A stretch of DNA of 61,196 nt, taken from contig NZ_JADWYQ010000038.1 in assembly GCF_022414575.1 (NCBI RefSeq), forward strand, positions 1 through 61,196. The letters run 5' to 3'. Under the pieces are notes generated by a model. That model was not told where the DNA came from. It was given only the letters and a program-made list of their open reading frames with translations, and searched no databases. The stretch is from Streptomyces sp. MUM 178J. GTDB lineage: Bacteria; Actinomycetota; Actinomycetes; Streptomycetales; Streptomycetaceae. Numbering within the stretch: the stretch's first letter is position 1; each line of letters begins with the position of its first letter. This document shows, in pieces, positions 1-8,812 of the stretch. The position numbers and the translations under genes were made by a program.

Positions 1-1
1 C

Positions 2-67
2 AACGGCTTCGGACCCGGCATCACCCCACCCTACAACCGCCAAAGAACTAACGACTCAGGACACTAG
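2..67 (+). other. possible 3' end of an interrupted gene
   Basis: A reading frame enters from the left edge and ends at a TAG overlapping the left end of the insertion sequence. It encodes about 21 residues (NGFGPGITPPYN...). It may be the tail of a gene lying outside the window or chance coding. No function can be assigned. Confidence 0.2.
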
Positions 68-88
68 GGCGTGTATCGAATGTGCTGG

Positions 89-622
89 TCACAGCCACTC
101 GTTGATGGCCGCCACGAGGACGGTCGCCTCGTAGCGGACCGCGAGCTTGTCGTATCTCGTGGCCACGGCTCTGTGGCGTTTGAGGCGATTGATGCTGCAC
201 TCGACCGCATGCCGAGCCTTGTAGTCCTTGGCGTCGAACTTCGGCGGTCGCCCGCCGCGCGAGCCGAGCTTCTTGCGGTTGCGGGCCTGGCCGACCTTGT
301 CCGGGATGGTGCAGCGGATGCCCCGTCGCCGCAGGTAGGCACGGTTCTTGCGAGAGGCGTACGCCTTGTCGGCACGGACCCGGTCGGGCCGGGTCCGTGG
401 TCGGCCGGCGCCCCGGCGGGCGACGCGGACTTTCTTCAGGACGGGCTCGAACTGCGGGGAGTCGCCGTGTTGCCCGGCGGTGATCACGATGGACATGGGC
501 TTCTGCCCCTGTTCAACGGCCAGGTGCAGCTTGGTGGTCAGGCCGCCGCGCGAGCGTCCGAGTCCGTGGTCGTCCGGTTCGGCGGTGACGCCGCCTGGCG
601 GCTCGACCTGCAGGTCCCCCTT
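89..622 (-). CDS. IS5-family transposase, orfB (C-terminal half, made by -1 frameshift)
   Basis: From the slippery A4G5 run the -1 frame reads [11 protein letters not shown] and then the DDE-superfamily core: [16 protein letters not shown], the second Asp in [12 protein letters not shown], and the final segment [17 protein letters not shown] with the catalytic Glu. It ends [10 protein letters not shown], a usual IS427-group C-terminus. There is no convincing independent start, so the product is probably only made as the orfA-orfB fusion of about 290 residues. The start given is the slip site, not an initiation codon. Confidence 0.85.
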   Translation of the reverse strand, partial: KGDLQVEPPGGVTAEPDDHGLGRSRGGLTTKLHLAVEQGQKPMSIVITAGQHGDSPQFEPVLKKVRVARRGAGRPRTRPDRVRADKAYASRKNRAYLRRRGIRCTIPDKVGQARNRKKLGSRGGRPPKFDAKDYKARHAVECSINRLKRHRAVATRYDKLAVRYEATVLVAAINEWL

Positions 623-963
623 TTCCGCGCTCCGGCGGCGTGCTGGTGGGCCCGGCACACGGTCGAGTCGATGTTGAGGTCCCAGGTGATCAGCTCCATC
701 GCGTCGGCCTGGGCCTGCAGTTCGGCGAAGATCCGCTGCCAGGTGCCGTCCCGCTGCCAGCGGCGGAACAGATCGTACGACCGGGCCCAGGGACCGTACC
801 GCTCCGGGACGTCCCGCCACGGGACGCCGGTACGGGTGCGAAACCGTATGCCGTCGATCAGCTGCCGCCTGGTCCATATCGGCGGACGGCCCGGCTTCCT
901 GCCCCGGGGCAGCAGCGGCTCCAGGCGGGCCCACTGCGCATCCGTCAGATCTCCACGTGCCAC
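538..963 (-). CDS. IS5-family transposase, orfA (N-terminal half)
   Basis: This 141-residue frame starts [19 protein letters not shown], the typical opening of IS5/IS427 transposases (DUF4096-type helix-turn-helix). It continues with the [20 protein letters not shown] segment, which binds the element ends. It reaches the first catalytic Asp region ([14 protein letters not shown]) before leaving frame. An A4G5 run on the coding strand (616-624) lies just after the DST motif. A -1 slip there joins this frame to orfB and would give the full DDE transposase. It has no separate neighbour within the element. Confidence 0.85.
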   Translation of the reverse strand: MARGDLTDAQWARLEPLLPRGRKPGRPPIWTRRQLIDGIRFRTRTGVPWRDVPERYGPWARSYDLFRRWQRDGTWQRIFAELQAQADAMELITWDLNIDSTVCRAHQHAAGARKRGTCRSSRQAASPPNRTTTDSDARAAA

Positions 964-1048
964 GAAGCAAGATCATCTCACCTCAAGATCCACTTTTGAT
1001 ACACGCCCTAGCACCGCCTGAAACGAGCACCCTTGATCGCACATCCGT

Positions 1049-1789
1049 CTATGATGCAGGTGTCAGGGTTGGCTTGTCAGGAAGGCCCCCGTTCTCTTCG
1101 CACTTAAGCTCCTTGGCGACCTTGAGTGCAGCAGAGTGCAGGATCGCGAGATTGGCCTTTCGCACTGTCGAAGAGTCGGCTGGCACCTTTGGGGTGGAGT
1201 GCCGAAGAATGCTCAAGATGCGCGCGGGCCGCTCCTCAGACCCATTCAACTCAGGGCTCACGCACTCAAAATACACATACGCCTTCTTGGCACCTGTCCA
1301 CGCCTCGCGACCCATCACGTAAGGGTCCATGCCTGATATGCGGCCGCCATCCGGGAGAGTAAGATCTGACTTACGGTAGAGAGCCAGCTTAATGTCGGCA
1401 GTTCCAATCCGGCTGGCCCCCGCCGACTGAACGAAGCACAACCTCTTACTCCGGGACCACTCCAGCCCTTCGCCATAGTCTTGCCTCAGCCCGCCCAGAG
1501 CTTCCCCCCACAGACCCGCGCTGGGACGATTGAACTGAGTACTACCAGTAAGCGACTCGATCTCCTTGATCGCCTCAGGAAGAAAGGCACCATCGCACAA
1601 CTCTTCCGCAGAGACAATCTCACCTTGATCACTACCACTGCTACACCCGGCGAGACTCGCACACAAAGCCAGCACCAAAGCGAGGGACTTCGGACTTCGA
1701 GCCGTCGCCTGGAGTTCTGAACTCGCTTCGAACCTAGTCAGCCTCGGGAGAATTCCCCTGCTGGTCTTCCTTGAGATTGCCGTTCCCAT
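1049..1789 (-). CDS. putative lipoprotein, lower-GC, overlapping the large type VII-like protein gene
   Basis: A hydrophobic stretch ending in LAGCSSGS is a lipobox, so the mature protein should be lipid-anchored outside the membrane after Cys49. The rest (about 200 residues, Cys near YFECVSPEL and LKCEENG) matches no family I recognise. The only ATG overlaps the upstream gene by 56 bp and gives an unusually long 30-residue leader before the hydrophobic core. No better start or ribosome site is visible, so the start is uncertain. GC is clearly below that of the neighbouring genes, suggesting horizontal gain. Position directly behind a large secreted-type protein would also suit an immunity-type partner, but that is inference. 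Confidence 0.6.
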   Translation of the reverse strand: MGTAISRKTSRGILPRLTRFEASSELQATARSPKSLALVLALCASLAGCSSGSDQGEIVSAEELCDGAFLPEAIKEIESLTGSTQFNRPSAGLWGEALGGLRQDYGEGLEWSRSKRLCFVQSAGASRIGTADIKLALYRKSDLTLPDGGRISGMDPYVMGREAWTGAKKAYVYFECVSPELNGSEERPARILSILRHSTPKVPADSSTVRKANLAILHSAALKVAKELKCEENGGLPDKPTLTPAS

Positions 1790-4073
1790 AGCCGGTGATC
1801 ACCGCATCCCGAAGATCTTCCTCGAAGTCTGAATCGATTCTCGCCAAATGCTTATCGATGAACGCCTCGACGGGCGTCTGAGCGCTGTGCTCGCCAGCCC
1901 TGAAGTACTTCTTTCTGTCTTGATGGACGGCATCATCCGTGGCATCCTGGTGATCTTCTAGCTTCTGGTCTGACCATTCGCCGATCACCTGCCCGGCAAC
2001 TTGCTCCAAGGCACCGCTTCCCGTATCCACGGCAAGCGGCACGAGGACCGCCGCCGCGCCCGCCGCAGCAGCTGTTGCCGGAAGGAAGGCCACACCAGCG
2101 GCGACCCCAGCAGTCACCCCGAACTCAATCCACGCTGACCGATTTGCATGAGCCTTCTCGTACTCTTCGTGTCTATGTGCGCCGTCCGCCTCAATCTGGT
2201 CCGCTCGCGACTGGTCCAATATTCCCTGAACTTCCGCACCGAGGCGGGCAGCAGCTCTAGCCTTGCCCTGATCAATTTGACCGTCGGGGCTGACTTGAGC
2301 CTCGAGCGCGCTTGTGCTGTAGATCCGCTCAGCTGCTGAGACTGCTGCATATGCATCAGGGTGCTGCCCCAAGGTGCTCAAGAATCCACGCACATTGTCC
2401 TGACCGAATCTCGCATGTGCGGCCGGGTCTCCAACTGGGGCGAACACACTCCTGTCGCGATTCCGATCGCTCGCCCAGTTGACGTCGTCGATATAGCCAG
2501 CAGCCATATTGCCCAGGCTGTCCGCCATCGACGAGTGATGCTTCTTGAGCAGCTCAGCGCCTTCGGCGTACGTCTCTACAACTCTCTCCATGAGATCGAC
2601 AGAAGCCTGATCACGACGAAGCTCTGGACTCGGGTCGTCCCAGGCGTGACCCAGCGTCGCTGCTTCAAGTGCGTGTCCCAGCGCATCTGGCATGTAGGCA
2701 GCCGACTGCTCGGCGACATTAGGACCGAGCCTTCCAGTGTCCGGGAAGGAGTCGTACTCCTTGCTTGTAAAGAAGGTGAGGTAGTCACTGGCTCGATCCC
2801 CGTCGATCTTTCCGAGATCGGCTGCACCCTCCTTGACGGTGCCGTCTTCGTTGTAGGCAGTCGGCTCGGCTGAGAAGAACTGCTTTGCTGCCTCCGGGCT
2901 GTGGCCCAGCGCCTCCAGCATGCTGAGGACCGGGTCGTAGCCGGCTCCGTTGGTACCGGAAGGGTTGAAAACGTTTTTCTCCCAGCCGCCGATCGGCTTG
3001 TTTTCAGAGAACCTGTGGGGGTTCTCAGCGTGTAGCTGGACCACGTGTTCGGCGATGGGGTTAAGGAACTTGGGGTCGTAGTTCCCGTACCGCATGATGC
3101 CGCCGAGCAGCTGATAGCCGAACGGGCCGTTGTAGTCGTACTTCGTCAGCGGAAGGCGTTCGGTGCCGAGCTTGCGCATCTCGTCGGACCACTTCTGGGT
3201 CCATGCGTCGGTCGCACCGGCTGGGTTCGTGGCTGTGGCCAGGTTGAGGCCCAGGTTGCGCTGAAGTGCCTGGACGTCAGCGAGGCGCTGCTTGTCCAGC
3301 TCCGAGTAGTCGTAGGTGTCGGTCGAGAGCTTGCCGAAGAACTCAAGCGCGCCCCTGGGACCCAGGCCGTCGTAGAAGGCGCGCGCGAACTCGCGAGAAG
3401 AGTGGTTGTCCTTCAACAGCTCGTTGAGCTGTTGAAGCTCGGCGTGGGTCAGATCCCGGCCCTTCTTCGCCAGGCCAACCGCTCGCCCGGCCTCCGCTGC
3501 GTCCAGGCTCTTGTACTTCGGTGCGCTGAAGTTGTGTTTGTCTGCGGTGACGTTCGCCTTGAGCGCGCGCGACGTAGCCGCGTCCGCGTCGTCGCAGATC
3601 TCGACGATCACGTCGATCCGCTTCTGCAACGCCTCGATCTGCCCCTGCTGCTTATGCAGCGCTCGCGTGTAGTCCGGATCTCGCTGCGCAGTCCGATCGT
3701 GCGCCATCGAGTGGCGGGCCTCAACCTTGCCGCTCGAGCGGACGACGAGCCCTTGCGCCGGAGCGTCCGTGTCGACGATCTTCTTGAGTTCGTCCTGCGC
3801 CTTTTTGAAGGCCTTGTAGCCCTCTCGAAGGATCTGCCTGATCCCCTTGGCCGCCTTCGCCGCGTCGTCGAACTCCTTGGCCGTCTTGGCTACGAACGGC
3901 TTGGTGACCTCGGCGTTCACACCCCGCCAGTATTCGTCCTTGGCCTTCGCGGCCATGGTCGTACGGGCGTCTTCCGCGAGTCTCTCCAGCTTGGTCGTCA
4001 TCTCCGACCAGTCGTCTGCTGACTCTTTCAACTTGCCCAGAGGCGCGTGGTACACATCGTCGAAGCTCAGCAC
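1734..4073 (-). CDS. large type VII secretion-associated protein, unknown function (779 aa)
   Basis: The GTG at 4073 is chosen because GGGGG lies ahead of it and it follows the upstream stop by 14 bp. The first 130 residues are charged helices (LSFDDVYHAPLGKLKESADD...), like WXG100/LXG-type leaders. The middle (about 200-560) contains NHSSREFARAFYDGLGPRGA and resembles large actinobacterial hypothetical proteins found beside ESX genes (DUF6571-like; not verified). Near residues 640-690 is a hydrophobic Ala/Val-rich segment (AGVAAGVAFLPATAAAAG) that may enter a membrane. The last third (codons for 1734-2900) is visibly lower in GC than the N-terminal part. Predicted to be exported with its neighbours; activity unknown. 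Confidence 0.6.
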   Translation of the reverse strand: MLSFDDVYHAPLGKLKESADDWSEMTTKLERLAEDARTTMAAKAKDEYWRGVNAEVTKPFVAKTAKEFDDAAKAAKGIRQILREGYKAFKKAQDELKKIVDTDAPAQGLVVRSSGKVEARHSMAHDRTAQRDPDYTRALHKQQGQIEALQKRIDVIVEICDDADAATSRALKANVTADKHNFSAPKYKSLDAAEAGRAVGLAKKGRDLTHAELQQLNELLKDNHSSREFARAFYDGLGPRGALEFFGKLSTDTYDYSELDKQRLADVQALQRNLGLNLATATNPAGATDAWTQKWSDEMRKLGTERLPLTKYDYNGPFGYQLLGGIMRYGNYDPKFLNPIAEHVVQLHAENPHRFSENKPIGGWEKNVFNPSGTNGAGYDPVLSMLEALGHSPEAAKQFFSAEPTAYNEDGTVKEGAADLGKIDGDRASDYLTFFTSKEYDSFPDTGRLGPNVAEQSAAYMPDALGHALEAATLGHAWDDPSPELRRDQASVDLMERVVETYAEGAELLKKHHSSMADSLGNMAAGYIDDVNWASDRNRDRSVFAPVGDPAAHARFGQDNVRGFLSTLGQHPDAYAAVSAAERIYSTSALEAQVSPDGQIDQGKARAAARLGAEVQGILDQSRADQIEADGAHRHEEYEKAHANRSAWIEFGVTAGVAAGVAFLPATAAAAGAAAVLVPLAVDTGSGALEQVAGQVIGEWSDQKLEDHQDATDDAVHQDRKKYFRAGEHSAQTPVEAFIDKHLARIDSDFEEDLRDAVITGYGNGNLKEDQQGNSPEAD

Positions 4074-4087
4074 TGCGGCCCCCGTTG

Positions 4088-4501
4088 CTACTTCAGGTAT
4101 TTGTTCAGCTTGGAGACGGAGAACGACGCCTCGATATCCGCCTCCTCCTTCGCGTGCGAGGCGGCGCTGTAGTCCAGGTGGTTGGAAATCTGCGCGCAGG
4201 CTGCAAGGAGCGTCTTGTGCTGCGAGGCCCATGTCTCGCAGACCGTACGAAGTGCAGAACCTGTCTGGAACCCGTTGGCCGCCATCATGGTGGCCGCCTC
4301 TGAGCTGCTCGTACGGGCATGACTGCCATCGGTCTGCAGGCGGGAGTGAAGCTGATAGGCGGCGGAACCGATCTTCCCGAGCTTGTCCTGGCTCACGCTC
4401 AGGTCAGCGTCGGCCTGACCGGAGTCAGCACTGTTGAGGCGCGTTCCGCTGCTCGCCACGACCGCGGCGCGCGCCTCCGCCCATTCTTGGTCGAAGGACA
4501 T
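4088..4501 (-). CDS. small WXG100-like helical protein
   Basis: 137 residues starting MSFDQEWAEARAAV at an ATG preceded by AGGGGGAACG. It has no signal peptide and no membrane segment. The sequence is largely helical, with a central region LGKIGSAAYQLHSRLQTDG and a C-terminal half containing CETWASQHKTLLAAC. Size and position (14 bp before the 779-residue gene) suit an ESX-type chaperone or co-secreted partner. A strict W-x-G hairpin motif is not present, so the family call is by context. It lies 25 bp after the mycosin gene stop. Confidence 0.6.
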   Translation of the reverse strand: MSFDQEWAEARAAVVASSGTRLNSADSGQADADLSVSQDKLGKIGSAAYQLHSRLQTDGSHARTSSSEAATMMAANGFQTGSALRTVCETWASQHKTLLAACAQISNHLDYSAASHAKEEADIEASFSVSKLNKYLK

Positions 4502-4526
4502 CGTTCCCCCTGGTCTACTGACCCGA

Positions 4527-5819
4527 CTACTGGCCGTGCGTCGGGTACTGCTGGTACGGGTTGTGTGCCACAACCGGGACCGCCTGGGCCCGGCGACGGG
4601 AGCGGATGACGGGGAAGGCAACGGCAGCACCGATAAGGGCGGCCGCGCCAACGCCGAGTCCGATCCACAGTCCCGTGTTGGAGTCGTCACCCCCGTCAGC
4701 ACTCGGGGCTGCCGCCTCCGTCTCGCTGTCATCGGGCTGTGAGCCTGCCGCCGGCTTGGAGGCATCCGGAGCCGGCGACGGCGACTGAGCCGCAGCAAGG
4801 TCCGGCAGCGGATACTCATCGGCGGGCCCCGGGTCGCCAGGCTCCTGGAGCGCACGGAGGGGACGTACAGCCCCGTAGCCGATGTGATCGTTGCGCTCGC
4901 TGCCGCTGGTAGGCCCGCTCACGGTATTGAGGATCACCCGGAGGACCTGGTTGTTCGTCCACTCCGGGTGCTTGGACCAGATGAGCGCGGCGGTGGCGGA
5001 CGCGATGGCCGTGGCGTCACTGGTGCCACTCGACTTGCAGATGCCTGTCTTGCCGCCGCAAGCGTGGACCATGTCCCAGCCAGGGGCGGATATATCCACC
5101 TGGGGGCCGTACTGCGACTCCTCGGTCTTCTTAAGGTTCTGGTCGAGAGCCCCGACGCCGACGACACCAGGTGTAGCGGCCGGGTAGCCGAGGGCCGTGT
5201 TGCCGTCGTTGCCGACACCGGCGAAAACCAGAGACCCTTTGTCAATCGCATACTTGACAGCCTTGGTCAGCTCGGGGGACCCCTTCAGCACCTTCATCGA
5301 AATATTGATGACCTTGGCGCCCTCATCAGCTGCGAACCGAATGCCTTCAGGGACGACCTGATTGAATTCCCTGATCCGAGAATCCCGATTAGCGTCCCAA
5401 CCGGAGTCTGGAGTCCTGATGGGGAGAATCTTCGCATCTGGGGCTAGGCCATAAGCACCGTCCCCTCCTCCGCTTTCTCCTGTTCCGGCGATCAGCCCCG
5501 CCATGCCTGTGCCATGGCCGTCGTAGTCCGTGTGCTCGTCGCCATCTGACTTGGGAGCCAAGTCCAGCCCCTCAAGCACCTGGCCGCGCAGGTCCCCATT
5601 GGCGGCATCGACGCCGCTGTCGATAACGGCGACGGTCACGCCCTTGCCGGTGCTGATCTTCCAGATCTCCTCCGCCCCCATCGCATCCAAATGCCACTGC
5701 CGGGAACGGATCGACTCCGCGTGCGCAGGCGTGATCGCGACGCCTGCCAACACCAGCCCCAGGACTGCAGAAACCAAAGCCCGACCACGGGCCTGCTGAG
5801 TGCTGACAGGCATACGCAT
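4527..5819 (-). CDS. mycP: mycosin-type S8 serine protease of a type VII secretion system
   Basis: 430 residues with an N-terminal signal peptide (to about AHA34), a subtilisin domain, a Pro/Ser/Asp-rich linker and a C-terminal membrane anchor (about 388-410) followed by a short Arg-rich tail. The triad is visible as Asp67 (VIDSGVD), His102 (DGHGTGMAG) and Ser267 (SSGTSDATA), with oxyanion Asn204 (GVGNDGN). This is the standard mycosin architecture: the protease faces outward and processes type VII substrates or stabilises the complex. It lies between a PPE/WXG-like gene and the small helical gene. No EccB, EccC, EccD or EccE gene is in the window. A second ATG two codons in is an alternative start. 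Confidence 0.9.
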   Translation of the reverse strand: MRMPVSTQQARGRALVSAVLGLVLAGVAITPAHAESIRSRQWHLDAMGAEEIWKISTGKGVTVAVIDSGVDAANGDLRGQVLEGLDLAPKSDGDEHTDYDGHGTGMAGLIAGTGESGGGDGAYGLAPDAKILPIRTPDSGWDANRDSRIREFNQVVPEGIRFAADEGAKVINISMKVLKGSPELTKAVKYAIDKGSLVFAGVGNDGNTALGYPAATPGVVGVGALDQNLKKTEESQYGPQVDISAPGWDMVHACGGKTGICKSSGTSDATAIASATAALIWSKHPEWTNNQVLRVILNTVSGPTSGSERNDHIGYGAVRPLRALQEPGDPGPADEYPLPDLAAAQSPSPAPDASKPAAGSQPDDSETEAAAPSADGGDDSNTGLWIGLGVGAAALIGAAVAFPVIRSRRRAQAVPVVAHNPYQQYPTHGQ

Positions 5820-5845
5820 CCTCTTCGCTCGCGTCTCTTGGGGAC

Positions 5846-7402
5846 TCAGTCGATGACCGGAGGCGCGACCCGGCGCTGGTTCTGCTGCCAGGTCTCCTCA
5901 TCCTCAGTCAGATAGTCCGGCCGCTGCCGATCGGCATCATCACGCCGCGAACCAGCCCGCGAGGACGAAGCCGGAGGCATCATGCCACCACGCACTCCCG
6001 CCGACTGACCAGCCCCGCCACCCGACACACCACTAGCACCGCGGCCGCGCACCAGACCCGAACCACCAGGCGTGAACGGACGACCCGCCGCTACACCCGG
6101 CTGCGCCGGACGCCCGCCCACGATCCCGCCGGGCTCACCGGCAAGACGGCGACCGCCGACCACGCCACTCTGCCCCGCGCCCACACCGCCGCCAGTAGGG
6201 CCACCAGCGCCGTGCGCCATCGGAGGGCGGCCGTGCACACCCGACTCCGTACCGACCACCATCCCCCGCGGCAGCCCCGTCGCCGCACGACCGGACTGCG
6301 CAGGCGGCACCGGACGGCCACCCACCACACCCTCACGCGACACCCGACCAGCAGGACCAACCGGACCAGTGCCGCCCACCTGCTGACCGGTCACAGGCGC
6401 AACAGGGCCACGACCACCACCGATACCAGGACGCAGACCACCAGGCCCACCACCCTGCGACTTAACAGACCCACCACCCATAACCGGCGGCGCACCCGTC
6501 ACCGGCGGCAGCGCAGTCACATCAGACCGCCCCGAAGAGGGAGGAGTCGGCGACACAGTAGGAGCAGACGGAGCCGACTGCGCCGGCGCAGCCACACTGT
6601 CAATCCCCAATGACACCGGCGACGACGGCGCAACACTCGCCCCCTCAGGGCGCACATAGCCACCAGGAGGCACCACGTCACCACGCACGGCGGACGCCTG
6701 ATTGCTCGGCGCTCCGGAAGACGGCACCGGACTGCCGTAACTGGCCTCAGAACCACTGCCCCCCGCAGTGCTGCGGGCAACATCAGTACCCTGCGCACCA
6801 CCAATGCCGTCGTCCCTGGGCACGAACTGTTCCGGCGGTGGCTGGAACGTCGGCACCTCCTGCTTCGCCATCTGCGACGACGACTGCTGATACGACTGCG
6901 ACAACTTCCGCATCTCCGCAGCCGCCTCAAGACGCTGACTCTCCTGCGACGCCGCCAACGCCGCCTCAGCCTTCTCCTGCACCAACCTCGAATCAGGATC
7001 GTTCCGATACGCCTTCGCCGCATCAAGACTCTCCTGCGCCGACCCCTTCGACGTATACCGAGGAATCCCCGACTGCGCCGCCGCAATCGACGTCGCAGCC
7101 TCCTTCAACCACTTCGACGCCTCATCGCTGTAATCCGCCAGCCGATACGTCGCACCCGACAGACTCGCGCCCCACTCCACAAACGCCTCAAAGCCCTCGC
7201 CCTGCCACTCCACCCGCTCAGGACGAAACTTCAACTGCAACGCAATATTCCGGATCTCACCCGCAGCCCGAGCCAGCCGATCCCCCGCATCCCGCACATG
7301 AAAACTCGACGCCTGATCCAGCCACGCCAACATCTGCTCATGCGACATGCCCTCAAACGGCGTACCGCCGCCCCCACCGCCGCCGCCCGCTGCGTTAACC
7401 AT
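5846..7402 (-). CDS. PPE/WXG-like secreted protein with long Gly/Pro-rich tail
   Basis: 518 residues. After a polyglycine start the first 110 residues form a helical ESX-type domain with the turn WQGEGFEAF (W-x-G), preceded by TPFEGMSHEQMLAWLDQ. Residues 110-180 continue as a charged coiled-coil-like region (KAEAALAASQESQRLEAAAE). From about 190 to the end the protein is low-complexity Gly/Pro/Val/Arg (repeated VGGRP-type blocks), as in many type VII substrates of Streptomyces. The start has GGAGAC a few bases ahead. It is the first gene of the co-directional set ending at 1049. Likely a secreted or wall-associated substrate. Confidence 0.7.
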   Translation of the reverse strand: MVNAAGGGGGGGGTPFEGMSHEQMLAWLDQASSFHVRDAGDRLARAAGEIRNIALQLKFRPERVEWQGEGFEAFVEWGASLSGATYRLADYSDEASKWLKEAATSIAAAQSGIPRYTSKGSAQESLDAAKAYRNDPDSRLVQEKAEAALAASQESQRLEAAAEMRKLSQSYQQSSSQMAKQEVPTFQPPPEQFVPRDDGIGGAQGTDVARSTAGGSGSEASYGSPVPSSGAPSNQASAVRGDVVPPGGYVRPEGASVAPSSPVSLGIDSVAAPAQSAPSAPTVSPTPPSSGRSDVTALPPVTGAPPVMGGGSVKSQGGGPGGLRPGIGGGRGPVAPVTGQQVGGTGPVGPAGRVSREGVVGGRPVPPAQSGRAATGLPRGMVVGTESGVHGRPPMAHGAGGPTGGGVGAGQSGVVGGRRLAGEPGGIVGGRPAQPGVAAGRPFTPGGSGLVRGRGASGVSGGGAGQSAGVRGGMMPPASSSRAGSRRDDADRQRPDYLTEDEETWQQNQRRVAPPVID

Positions 7403-7512
7403 GATCCCGTCTCCCCGTGGTACAGCCCGACATCAAAGGCCACTCTAACGACTGGACCTGACGGGTGGTTCGACAGCAAGCCACTGCTACCAACTGGTAA
7501 CACCGGGGATGT

Positions 7513-8163
7513 TCAGCTTCGTCCGCCCGAAGGGAACGAGACCTCGACGCGACGGTTCTTCCTGCGGCCCTCCTCGGTCGAGTTGTCGGCGATCGGGTAG
7601 TCCTCGCCATAGCCGCGGATCTCGTAGGTGATGCCCTGGCCGCTCAGTTGCTGCGAGAGCACGCTGTGCACGGCGTCCGCGCGCTTCTTGGAGAGCTGGT
7701 CGCCGTGGTCCGCCGAGCCAAGGTCGTCGGTGAAGCCGAAGATGCGGACCCTGGTGGCGTTGTGCTTCTTGATCTCGGCGACGATGGTGGAGATTCGGGA
7801 GGTGGCCTCGGGCGAGAGCTTCGAGCTGTCCTTGCCGAACAGGACCTCCGACTGGAGGGCGAGTGTGATGTCCGCGTTGGTCTCCTCGCGGCGCTCCTCG
7901 CCGCCGAGGTCCTCTATGACCGACTTGATGTCGAGGACCTTGGGCGGGGCGAGGGTGGCTCCTTCGGGGAGCTTCAGGTCAGGGTCGGACGCGTTGACCT
8001 GGACCGGGGCCGATGCCGAGGGTGCGGGGTAGGGGTTCTCGTCCGCGCGGGCTTCCCCCGCCCTCCCGAGCCCCAGGGAGAGGGCCGCTCCGGCGAGCAC
8101 GGTCGCTGCTGTGCGGATGCCGATACGCGTGCCAGCGGCGTTCGCGGTGTTCGCGGCGTTCAT
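7513..8163 (-). CDS. OmpA-family peptidoglycan-binding protein, Tad-cluster associated
   Basis: 216 residues with a signal peptide (AALSLGLGRAGEARA) and a C-terminal OmpA-like domain from about residue 105. Visible landmarks are VLFGKDSSKLSPEA, the Asp-containing GFTDDLGSADHGDQLSKKRA (peptidoglycan diaminopimelate contact) and NRRVEVSF at the end. It should bind the cell wall outside the membrane. Its ATG overlaps the TGA of the upstream lipoprotein gene (ATGA), so the two are translationally coupled. As the last gene of the pilus cluster it may anchor the Tad apparatus to peptidoglycan, as OmpA-domain proteins do in other Tad loci. Confidence 0.88.
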   Translation of the reverse strand: MNAANTANAAGTRIGIRTAATVLAGAALSLGLGRAGEARADENPYPAPSASAPVQVNASDPDLKLPEGATLAPPKVLDIKSVIEDLGGEERREETNADITLALQSEVLFGKDSSKLSPEATSRISTIVAEIKKHNATRVRIFGFTDDLGSADHGDQLSKKRADAVHSVLSQQLSGQGITYEIRGYGEDYPIADNSTEEGRRKNRRVEVSFPSGGRS

Positions 8164-8783
8164 CAGGAGATCTCGATCGTCGTGCTGGGGAAGCCGGGGA
8201 ACTGGAGGTCGACCTTCGCCGTGGAGGGCGGCGGAGCCGGGAACTGAGCGAAGAAGGTCAGGGTCTTCCCCGGCTGGATGTAGCCGTTGTAGCCGTACGT
8301 GGTCAGTGGGCGGTTCTCAGTGTCGCGCAGGACGTAGTAGCGCTTCTTGCCCTTGGAGTCCACCAGGGTCATGCCGGCGAAGGACTGCCCCGTCGCGGCG
8401 ACCGCCTGCTCCAGGCCGTTCCAGCTGACGGGCACCGAAAACCCCTCTGACCCGGTGTTCTTGAACTGGCCGTCCACCGTGAGGAAGCCGCCGTCGTCCC
8501 GCTTGGCCGAGTGGATGAGCAGTTCGAGGCCGCCGTCGCCCTTGATGTTGGCGATGGGGTCTCCGCTCGTGGGGGAAGTGGCCTCGGCCCCCGCTCCCAC
8601 CCCCTTCGGGGCGCCTTCGCCGCCACCCTGCGCGGGGGAGGCGGCGACCGGCTGCTTGCCTTCGTCCTTGCCGCCGTCACCTTCCCCATCGCCGCCGCAG
8701 GCTGTCAGGGTCAGGGCCAGGGCAGCCGACAGCGCCGTCACCGCCCCTGCCCGGCGCATGGTCCTCATGTGCCGCTTGCTCAT
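8163..8783 (-). CDS. secreted lipoprotein of the Tad cluster
   Basis: 206 residues. The leader MSKRHMRTMRRAGAVTAL... ends in a lipobox LTACGGDGEGD, so the protein is predicted to be lipid-anchored. After an acidic/Gly linker the domain from about 75 on (LELLIHSAKRDDGGFLTVDG, VPVSWNGLEQ, LTFFAQFPAPP) is beta-rich, like DUF4352-type or DUF11-type extracellular domains. It is coupled by ATGA overlap to the OmpA-like gene. I do not recognise a specific family; the conserved location suggests a wall- or envelope-side pilus accessory. Confidence 0.75.
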   Translation of the reverse strand: MSKRHMRTMRRAGAVTALSAALALTLTACGGDGEGDGGKDEGKQPVAASPAQGGGEGAPKGVGAGAEATSPTSGDPIANIKGDGGLELLIHSAKRDDGGFLTVDGQFKNTGSEGFSVPVSWNGLEQAVAATGQSFAGMTLVDSKGKKRYYVLRDTENRPLTTYGYNGYIQPGKTLTFFAQFPAPPPSTAKVDLQFPGFPSTTIEIS

Positions 8784-8812
8784 CGGTCCCGTTCCTTTGC
8801 GCTCAATGGAGT

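Larger units (their letters stand above)
67..1008 (-). mobile_element. IS5-family (IS427-like) insertion sequence, about 942 bp
   Basis: The ends are perfect inverted repeats: GGGCGTGTATC at 67-77 and GATACACGCCC at 998-1008. Both ends sit in a CTAG context with a flanking TA on each side, as expected for IS5-group elements that target CTAG/TA. Inside is one transposase split over two overlapping frames on the minus strand. Length, end sequence and split transposase all fit the IS427 subgroup. The copy looks intact and possibly still active. It lies just downstream of the lipoprotein gene ending at 1049, so it marks the left boundary of the type VII-like gene set. Confidence 0.9.
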
